Position numbers and translations under genes: made by a program
Notes under the pieces: model-generated
The model's database searches: none
Told to the model about the DNA's origin: nothing
Seen by the model: the letters and a program-made list of their open reading frames with translations, nothing else
Origin: Vulcanimicrobiota bacterium
Lineage (GTDB): Bacteria; Vulcanimicrobiota; Xenobia; Xenobiales; JADMJV01
DNA: 45,282 nucleotides
Reading direction: 5' to 3'
NCBI GenBank assembly: GCA_023447635.1
Contig: JAEXNA010000189.1
Span: forward strand, 1 to 45,282
Shown here: positions 39,294-45,282 of the stretch, in pieces
Layout: every line of letters starts with the position of its first letter
Numbering within the stretch: the stretch's first letter is position 1

Positions 39294-40348
39294 GGGTTCC
39301 AGCGTCCGGCGAGTTCGCCCACCGTGGTCGCGAGCTTAGGCGCCCCGGAAGGCTGCAGGGCGCCGCGAGCGACCAGCATGATCGGCTCTGGGTGGTCCAG
39401 GCCAAGCCCCTCTCGCCAGAGCAGGACGTCCAGGGCCAGTCGGGCCAGACGCTCGCTCTCCTGGGGGAAGGGGCCGAAGGCCAGCAGGTCCAGGTAGAGC
39501 AGTGAGGCTCTCCTGGCGACCCCCAGTCTCGACTGGCAAGCCTCGGTCAGGAGCGCCTCGAGGTCGGCCCAGGGGCGACCGTCTCCGGTTGTTGGGGGAG
39601 CTTCTTTCTTGCCCATCAGGGCCGCTTGCCAACTGGCTAAAGTCGCTAGCGTCAGCGGTTCTTCGCTGCGCGCCCAGGCACGAGCCACGGGCAAGGCGAG
39701 GGCCATCCCGGGATGGCCCTCCTTGCGCTCGATAAAGTCCCGGTGCCCGTCGCTGAGCAGGCGGCGTCCCCCGAGCGTCGGCCGGTCCTGATCGTCGGCC
39801 GAGGAGCCAGGGCGGACGCGCCTCCAGTCCTCCCAGCGCAGCGAAGGTGGCGGGGTTCTCTGCTCCAGGCACCACGCCACGGTCTGACTCAGCGTCTCGA
39901 GCCAGCCCTGGGCTTCCCCGGTCCAGACCTGCACCAGGGGGCGAAGCTGTTCGGTTAACGCCTCTCGCGCGGCCTCGCCGTTGGGCCGACGTTGAAGTTG
40001 GTACTCCACGGCTTCCAGGTACTCTTGCCATTCGATCACGGCCTGCAGAATGCGCCGCACCGTCGGCTCCGGGTCGCCCTGCCCCGGGCTCAGGAGGGGG
40101 GCGTGCCCTGGGCGGCCGCAGGCGCGCACGGGACCGCCCTCGGCTCCCGACCTCCAACCCAGCAGCCAGGTGCCGAAGTGCCAGCAGAACTCCTGGTCAA
40201 CCGCGTTCTCTAGCCGCCCCACCGGCCAATCTTCCAGCAGCGCCCGCTCGGCTAGAGGCTCGACCGCCTGGCGGGCCAGGGTCAGGTCGAAAAGGCGGCG
40301 CTCGGGAGCGAGGTCGCTCCAGCGCAGATATCGGAACACCGAGGGCAC
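39290..40348 (-). CDS. Fic-fold-like protein with lost catalytic motif
   Basis: The 352-residue protein is of uncertain family. Residues 230-310 follow the Fic pattern: EPLTLATLASWQAALMG resembles the helix before the active site, and AFGPFPQESERLARLALDVLLWREG lines up with the Fic core HPFx(D/E)GNGRxxR at identical spacing (Gly292 in place of the catalytic His, QESE for DGNG, with Arg300 and Arg303 kept). It would therefore be an inactive member, unable to AMPylate. The N-terminal 200 residues include WQEYLEAVEYQL and WYLETLSQT-like helices and are otherwise unassigned. The start GTG 40348 lacks a ribosome-binding site. Confidence 0.5.
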   Translation of the reverse strand: MPSVFRYLRWSDLAPERRLFDLTLARQAVEPLAERALLEDWPVGRLENAVDQEFCWHFGTWLLGWRSGAEGGPVRACGRPGHAPLLSPGQGDPEPTVRRILQAVIEWQEYLEAVEYQLQRRPNGEAAREALTEQLRPLVQVWTGEAQGWLETLSQTVAWCLEQRTPPPSLRWEDWRRVRPGSSADDQDRPTLGGRRLLSDGHRDFIERKEGHPGMALALPVARAWARSEEPLTLATLASWQAALMGKKEAPPTTGDGRPWADLEALLTEACQSRLGVARRASLLYLDLLAFGPFPQESERLARLALDVLLWREGLGLDHPEPIMLVARGALQPSGAPKLATTVGELAGRWNP

Positions 40349-40446
40349 GGCGCCGCTTTTGCCGTCGCCGGAAAAGCTCCTCGAAAGGCCCGCGATGGGA
40401 CGTTGCGGGGAAAGGAAGCTTTCGCTGCCGAGCCAACTAGAGCAGT

Positions 40447-40932
40447 ATGAAACTTGGATTTGACTCTGATCTCGCCAGCACCCCGGAAGCGCTGAGCAGC
40501 AACGTCTCGAAACTGTTCCGCCACCTGGGCGACTTCAACTGGAACCATATCGAGGCGACCGAATACAAGACGGACGACAGTTCGTTTCAAGGCGTCTCCC
40601 GGCACGTCTTCGTGGGCGAAAAAGGCGAATCGCCGCTGTTCCATACGCGCTACTTCGAAGTGGCCGAAGGCGGCTACACGACCCTAGAACAGCATCTGCA
40701 CGAGCACGTGGTGGTGGTCATGCGCGGTCGCGGCGTAGCGCTGGTGGGCGACCGCAAGGTCGAACTGGGCTTTGGCGACGTGCTCTACGTGGCGCCCGAC
40801 GAAGTGCACCAGCTCAGCACTCTGGGGACCGAGCCGTTCGGTTTTCTCTGCATCGTCAACGCCGTGCGGGACCGTCCCCGCCCGGTCGACCCGAACTCGG
40901 TCTCGGCCTGCGACTTCAACCCTAAGGATTAA
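40447..40932 (+). CDS. Cupin-domain protein
   Basis: The 161-residue single-domain cupin carries motif 1 in LEQHLHEHVVVVMRGRG, with metal-binding His residues, and motif 2 in LGFGDVLYVAPDEVHQL. The first 60 residues form an N-terminal extension (NHIEATEYKTDDSSFQGVSRHVFVG). Metal-binding cupins of this size act as dioxygenases, isomerases or storage/sensor domains; the substrate is unknown. ATG 40447 has a weak ribosome-binding site. Its last 11 bp overlap the end of the convergent lipoprotein gene. Confidence 0.8.
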   Translation: MKLGFDSDLASTPEALSSNVSKLFRHLGDFNWNHIEATEYKTDDSSFQGVSRHVFVGEKGESPLFHTRYFEVAEGGYTTLEQHLHEHVVVVMRGRGVALVGDRKVELGFGDVLYVAPDEVHQLSTLGTEPFGFLCIVNAVRDRPRPVDPNSVSACDFNPKD

Positions 40933-43900
40933 CGGTGACGCTGACCGTGGCGCTCACTTCATCGAGCGTCGCGATCACGGTGGCCACTCCGGCGGCCAGA
41001 CCGTTTCCGGCTCCGACCCCGGAAGCGGAAAAGCCAAAGACGCCCGGAGTCCCCGAACTCCAGGCGGGGCTGACCATCTTCACTTCGCCGTTGCTGTAAG
41101 TTCCCTCGGCGCTCAGGGCCAGGGGGCTACCCACGCGGGTGCTCAGATTTCCCGGCGAGATGGTCAGGGACAGCAAGCGCGGCTCTTTGACCAGAAAGAG
41201 CACCTGTGCCGTCGTGCCCGAGGCCACATCGACCGCCGAGACAGCGGTCTGACCCTGACTCAGGGTCTCGACGCCTCCGGTCGAACTGACCATCGCCACC
41301 TCAGGGCTACTCGACGACCAGACCACCGAGTTGGTCAGGTCCTGATCGGGTCCCGTCTCGTACTTGCCGACCGCTTTGGCTCGAGCCGACTCGCCGTCAG
41401 CTACGGTAGGAGGGTCCAGAGTCACGACGATCGCCTCGAGGGTGGGTAGCGGAAGCTTGACCTCGGCCACCTCCTGGGTGCGCACGCCGTCTTCGTGGGT
41501 CACCGTGATGGTCGATGTCCCCGCCATACTGCTCGCCCGCAGGGTACCGTTGGCGCTGACCTTGACGACATCGGGGTTGCTGGAGGTAAAGGTCAGGCCG
41601 CGGGTCACCGTCTGGATCTGGCCCGAACTGCCTTCGCCAAAGCGCCCTTCCACGATCAGCGGGAGGGTCTGGTCAGGCTCGAGCACGGGTCGGCTGGGGC
41701 TGACGTAAAGCGCCTGCAGTTTCTGAGCCGGCAGTTCCAGGACGATTTTGGCGGTAGCCGTCTGTCCCAGCGAGGCCACGGTGGCCGTCACGGTAGCGGT
41801 GGTCGACTCCTTGGCGTTGCCCGCCACCGACACTTTACCCAGCGGGCTGACTTTGACGTCGGGGTGGCTAGAGCTCCAGCTGATCCCCTCGCGCACGGGG
41901 ATCTCGAGCCCTTCGGGGTAGCGGGCGTTGACGGTAAGGTTGCGACTCTGTGAGGGGCCGGTCAGTTTGACCTGACCCGGGTCGACGCGCAGCCCATCGG
42001 GCGGGGTTCTGGATACTCCGTGAAAGGCCATTCGCGCGGTCACGCCCGAGACTTTGTCGTTGGCCATGACCACGGCCTTGCCCTGACCTCGAACCAGACC
42101 GAGACCGCGACGCAAGCGGTCGAAGCTGACCACGCCTTCATTTTCGCTGTTCCATACCACCCGGTCGGTCAGATCGATGACCCGGCCGCCTTCCAGCGAG
42201 CCCAGCGCCTGGAAGCGCACTTCGGTGTCCTCGCGGCCCGAGCCGTCGACGGGGGTCACCGAGATGGTTCGAGGAAGCGGTGGGTCCGAGACCGAGACGG
42301 TGCTTTGCCCGGTTTCTCCCCGGTAGCTGGCCAGAATCGTCGTGCTTCCGGCGTTCAGCCCGGTCACCAGACCGCTGGGGCGCAGGCTGACCGCGTCGCC
42401 GCTGTCGGTGGCCAGGGTCAGGCGAACCAGATCGCTGGCGTCCAGAATGGTGCCGTCGGAATAGCGCGCCCGCGCCGTTAGCTGGACGGTGGGGATCTGG
42501 GAACTCAACTGGGCCAGCGGTGGCACCAGTTCCAGATTCGCCAGACGAGCCGAAGTGAGCCGAACGATCGAGGTCGCCTTGCGCTGGTCGGCCAGCCCGA
42601 CGTTACCCGTAGCCAGGGTCACCAGTCCGTCCCCGAACGGCGCCAGGCGATGGACGACCGAGCCGCTGGTGCCGTCGAGGATCACCGTCTGATCCTGGTC
42701 TCCTGATTCCTGGTAGGCTACTCGGGCCACCACGTCGTCCTCGGGCCCGCCGTAGAGCTGACCGCTGGCCAGGCTGACGCCGTGACTGGTAGGTCCGCCT
42801 TCCAGCTGACGGCGCCACAGCTCTTGACCTCCCAACGAGGAGGCGACGATCAGCGGGGCGCCTCCCGGGCCGGGGGCGCTGATCAGATCGAGCTGGCCAT
42901 CGAAATCCAGGTCGCCCAGGGCGACCCGCACACCGCCCCGGTCGGCGGCGTCGAAGACCAGCCGCCGCTGATTGAGATGCGGCATCAGCGTGTCGTTCGG
43001 AGCGTTGTACAGGGCGTAGACGCTGACCTCGGGGCTGCGTCCGGGACCGGCCCCGACCGCCACATAGGCGCCTCCCGAGGTGGCCGTGGCGGCGGCCACG
43101 TTGACCCCACCGGAATAGTTGGGGCTAAGGTCTTCGATGCTGAACAGTTGGCGGGGGCGAGACTGGCCCAGCGTCGCCCCGTCGTAGGCGCGCACCAGCG
43201 CCGTGCCCTGGGCGTTCACGCCGGCCACCACCAGGTCGGTCTGGCCATCTCCGTTCAGGTCAGCCGCGGCTAGTTCCAGACGGGTTCCGGGGGCGGGAAC
43301 GAACGGCTCCAGGCGGAAGCGGTCCAGACCGCCCAGTCCGACTCCTCGAACCAGGGCGCCGCTGGCCACCGCGACTTCATCGAGTCCGTCGCCGTCGAGA
43401 TCGAGGCAGGTCAGACTGGCCTCGTTGGGTAGCTGCCCGAACAGATTTCCGCGTCGAGGTCCCTGGTAATACGTCCCCGTGATCTCGCCCTGCCGCTGCG
43501 AGTTGTGCAGGGCCAGGATCTGGGCCGCTCCCATCCGGGCGGTCAGGGTCACGTCGCCCCCCCGAAACTCGCCCACGGGGGTAACTCGGCCTCGTTTGCC
43601 AGCCGCGTTGCTGACCCTCAGGCGGCTGGGGTCAGAGGAAGTCCAGATCACCTTCTGGGTCTGGTCCAGCATCCCGTCGCGCAGGTCTTCGATCGCTCGC
43701 AGATCGACGGTTTCGCCGGGCGCCAGCGCGACGGCGCGGGGGAAGATGCGGATCTTTCCTGGCGGCGCCTGCTCATAGGGCGGGTTACTCAGGGGGGAAA
43801 AGCGGGACGGCTCCAGGACCAGCCGCGCCTGCCCTCGACCGGTCACGATACCGTCGGCTCCGGCCAGATACTCGATCTCGAGGGTGCGTGCGAAACGAGG

Positions 43901-44215
43901 CAGTTCCGACAGCCGCACCTGATCGGCAGCCCTTTTCTCGGTGGGTCCGTAGACCAGGTTGCCCTGGGCGTTATAAGCCAGGAAGCGAAGGCGCCGGATG
44001 TCCCGAGCTGCGCTTTCGTTGGTGGGATCGAATCGCACCTCGAGCGTCGAGGTGCCGGTCAGGTCTTCCGCGATGACGTCGCCGGTGACCACCTCGTTGA
44101 AACTCGAGTTACCGCAGCCGGGAAGCCCGGCGAAGAGTAATAAGAGCAGTAGCAGGCCCAGAACTCCCTTTTTAGGACCTCGCTTCGCCGGACACGCACC
44201 GTTCCTTACCACCAC
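40922..44215 (-). CDS. Large Ig-like (BIG2) and FG-GAP lipoprotein
   Basis: The 1097-residue exported protein has a long basic N-terminus, a hydrophobic core (about 17-32) and a perfect lipobox LPGC with Cys34. The region at about 275-540 contains FG-GAP/VCBS-type repeats (CLDLDGDGLDEVAVASG, AADLNGDGQTDLVVAG, LGDLDFDGQLDLISA), an integrin-like calcium-binding propeller. From about 575 to the end there are six or so BIG2-type Ig domains (WSSSSPEVAMVSSTGGVETLS and similar) used as stalks on cell-surface proteins. Short Ig-like segments also precede the propeller. A surface adhesin or matrix-binding role is inferred. It converges on the cupin gene; the HerA-like gene ends 70 bp upstream. Confidence 0.85.
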   Translation of the reverse strand: MVVRNGACPAKRGPKKGVLGLLLLLLLFAGLPGCGNSSFNEVVTGDVIAEDLTGTSTLEVRFDPTNESAARDIRRLRFLAYNAQGNLVYGPTEKRAADQVRLSELPRFARTLEIEYLAGADGIVTGRGQARLVLEPSRFSPLSNPPYEQAPPGKIRIFPRAVALAPGETVDLRAIEDLRDGMLDQTQKVIWTSSDPSRLRVSNAAGKRGRVTPVGEFRGGDVTLTARMGAAQILALHNSQRQGEITGTYYQGPRRGNLFGQLPNEASLTCLDLDGDGLDEVAVASGALVRGVGLGGLDRFRLEPFVPAPGTRLELAAADLNGDGQTDLVVAGVNAQGTALVRAYDGATLGQSRPRQLFSIEDLSPNYSGGVNVAAATATSGGAYVAVGAGPGRSPEVSVYALYNAPNDTLMPHLNQRRLVFDAADRGGVRVALGDLDFDGQLDLISAPGPGGAPLIVASSLGGQELWRRQLEGGPTSHGVSLASGQLYGGPEDDVVARVAYQESGDQDQTVILDGTSGSVVHRLAPFGDGLVTLATGNVGLADQRKATSIVRLTSARLANLELVPPLAQLSSQIPTVQLTARARYSDGTILDASDLVRLTLATDSGDAVSLRPSGLVTGLNAGSTTILASYRGETGQSTVSVSDPPLPRTISVTPVDGSGREDTEVRFQALGSLEGGRVIDLTDRVVWNSENEGVVSFDRLRRGLGLVRGQGKAVVMANDKVSGVTARMAFHGVSRTPPDGLRVDPGQVKLTGPSQSRNLTVNARYPEGLEIPVREGISWSSSHPDVKVSPLGKVSVAGNAKESTTATVTATVASLGQTATAKIVLELPAQKLQALYVSPSRPVLEPDQTLPLIVEGRFGEGSSGQIQTVTRGLTFTSSNPDVVKVSANGTLRASSMAGTSTITVTHEDGVRTQEVAEVKLPLPTLEAIVVTLDPPTVADGESARAKAVGKYETGPDQDLTNSVVWSSSSPEVAMVSSTGGVETLSQGQTAVSAVDVASGTTAQVLFLVKEPRLLSLTISPGNLSTRVGSPLALSAEGTYSNGEVKMVSPAWSSGTPGVFGFSASGVGAGNGLAAGVATVIATLDEVSATVSVTVNP

Positions 44216-44284
44216 CTGGAAAGGCTTCGCGTGAGGTTTTATGCGCCCTGGTGAGGCAAAGGCAGCAAAAATTTCAAGCCGCTA

Positions 44285-45282
44285 TTAGATTCGTGCGCTG
44301 ACAGGTATCCAGAGAACCTCGAAGGTGTCGACCACGATATCCTTTTTGCTCAGTCGGATCTCCGTGCTCTCGATGGCGGCCGCTTTGTCGGCGTACTCGC
44401 TGTCGAGATCGTCGAGAGCAATCTGTAGCTCCTGCTGTAGCTCCATCACCTCTTGCTCCAGGCGCTGGACTTCGTCCTCGGCCTGGTTCGAACGGGTCGA
44501 AGCCTCGGCGGCCTGGCGTGATTTGCTGAGCACGGTGGAAAACGATTTTTTCTTTTTGGTAAACATACTCAGCAGCATCTCGCCGGCGTTCCAGAGCCCT
44601 TCGAGCTTTTTGCCTGTAGCCGACTGAGACAGGCGTTGCACCTTGTCCTGGGCCTTGGCCATGCGGCTTTCCAGCCGGTCCAGCCTGGTCTGCATCTTGG
44701 CCCTCAGCTTGACGGCAGCCTCGTCCTCGAGGTTGTCGGCCGCCTGCTGGCAGCGCTCGGCAAAGGCTTCCTGGCCCTCTTCGGGTCGGCTGTACAGCTG
44801 CACCGCCTTGTTCAGGAAGCGGGTCGCGGTCAGGCTGCGGTAAAGGTGGTCGATCAGCGCTTTTTGCGCTGCGGCCAACTCTTCGGTCTGGTCGAAGGCG
44901 TCGGGAAGTTCGGTGAACCGAGCCTCTTCGGGGGCGCGGGTCAGCAGATACTCGCTTTCCAGGTCGACGCTCCCGAACCGGTCGGTGGCGTCGCGGACGT
45001 CCCAAAGCGGAAAGGCCACGTAGTGGTGCACCTGGTGCCAGACGAAGCTCTCTTTGGCCTCGGAAAACTGCAGCTTCAGGGTTGCCCGCAGGGCCGGTTC
45101 GAAGAGGGTCGTCCCGTCGCTTCGGGCTGCCCCTTTGTGGGCTTCGAAAGCGCCGCCGTGATGGGTTCCAAAGGCGTAGCGCGGGTCTAGGAACGATTGG
45201 CCGAACCCTTTGGGGGCAGGGGGAGGGGTGGAGCGTTCCGGCCGCGCGGGGGCGGCCGGGGGAGAATCCCCCCCCGGGGGGG
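44285..45282 (-). CDS. HerA/DUF87-like ATPase, C-terminal part (partial)
   Basis: The frame stays open from the stop at 44285 to the window edge at 45282, so the gene begins outside. The visible about 330 residues start with a Pro/Ala-rich linker, then KGFGQSFLDPRYAFGTHHGGAF and VRDATDRFG, and a long coiled coil (RLDRLESRMAKAQDKVQRL, DEVQRLEQEVMELQQELQIAL). It ends ESTEIRLSKKDIVVDTFEVLWIP. That order, with the Ser/Lys-rich hairpin (FTKKKKSFSTVLSKS) and the tail strand ending in WIP, is how the C-terminal half of HerA-like ATP-binding proteins finishes. The ATPase core lies beyond the window. A GTG at 45031 is a possible internal start. Confidence 0.6.
   Translation of the reverse strand, partial: PPGGDSPPAAPARPERSTPPPAPKGFGQSFLDPRYAFGTHHGGAFEAHKGAARSDGTTLFEPALRATLKLQFSEAKESFVWHQVHHYVAFPLWDVRDATDRFGSVDLESEYLLTRAPEEARFTELPDAFDQTEELAAAQKALIDHLYRSLTATRFLNKAVQLYSRPEEGQEAFAERCQQAADNLEDEAAVKLRAKMQTRLDRLESRMAKAQDKVQRLSQSATGKKLEGLWNAGEMLLSMFTKKKKSFSTVLSKSRQAAEASTRSNQAEDEVQRLEQEVMELQQELQIALDDLDSEYADKAAAIESTEIRLSKKDIVVDTFEVLWIPVSARI

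Noticed and set aside
39419..39440. Further met-box-like GGACGTCC within the Fic-like gene, and one near 44995
   Set aside because: Single units inside coding sequence; MetJ needs at least two adjacent boxes.
45240..45282. C/G homopolymer runs at the window end
   Set aside because: Low-complexity sequence at an edge; it may be an assembly artefact and cannot be interpreted.

Overview
The window is about 45 kb of GC-rich chromosomal DNA from a diderm bacterium. Evidence for an outer membrane is a BamA/Omp85-type beta-barrel protein, lipoproteins and type II secretion-like pseudopilins. Many genes start with GTG or TTG and many neighbours overlap by 4 bp. The gene mix (F420-type luciferase-like oxidoreductase, two-component proteins with CHASE and BTAD domains, eukaryote-like Ser/Thr kinase, SNF2+SWIM pair, paired AP-superfamily phosphodiesterases) suggests a deep-branching or environmental phylum such as Acidobacteriota, Myxococcota, Armatimonadota or the Eremiobacterota/Xenobia group. 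I cannot fix the phylum from sequence alone. No rRNA, tRNA, insertion sequence or CRISPR array was recognised.

Layout. 1-105: five 21-bp units, each starting with the palindrome GGCCATGGCC. 169-4753: sulfotransferase, small RHH-like protein and two AP-superfamily phosphodiesterases, one membrane-anchored and one a lipoprotein, whose 3' ends overlap by 60 bp. 4832-7424: ATPase, membrane protein and dipeptide epimerase in one operon. 7484-8218: nucleotidyltransferase fused in frame to its usual small upstream partner. 8247-12144: M14 carboxypeptidase and a Ser/Thr kinase. 12180-13553: lower-GC hypothetical genes, a remnant of a second kinase 3' end and a possible structured RNA ending in a strong terminator.

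14202-20126 is a type II secretion/type IV pilus-like locus: a bitopic protein with a GspF N-terminal domain, a pseudopilin carrying a TolB-like beta-propeller, GspI-, GspJ- and GspK-like proteins, and a convergent GspF that lacks its N-terminal domain. 20203-25038 is a two-component pair (BTAD response regulator and GAF histidine kinase). 25147-37066 holds a small protein behind a perfect CRP-like site, SWIM and SNF2 proteins, an Omp85-like barrel, a DUF938 methyltransferase, a CHASE hybrid kinase, an LLM oxidoreductase, a glycine-zipper protein and an aminotransferase.

37145-39293 is the most striking part. A near-textbook MetJ repressor gene lies divergent from metB, with four contiguous 8-bp met boxes between them that overlap the metB -35 element. 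This copies the enterobacterial metJ-metB arrangement in what otherwise looks like a non-gammaproteobacterial genome. The window closes with a Fic-like protein lacking the catalytic motif, a cupin, a large Ig-like/FG-GAP lipoprotein and the C-terminal part of a HerA/DUF87-like ATPase that runs off the edge.
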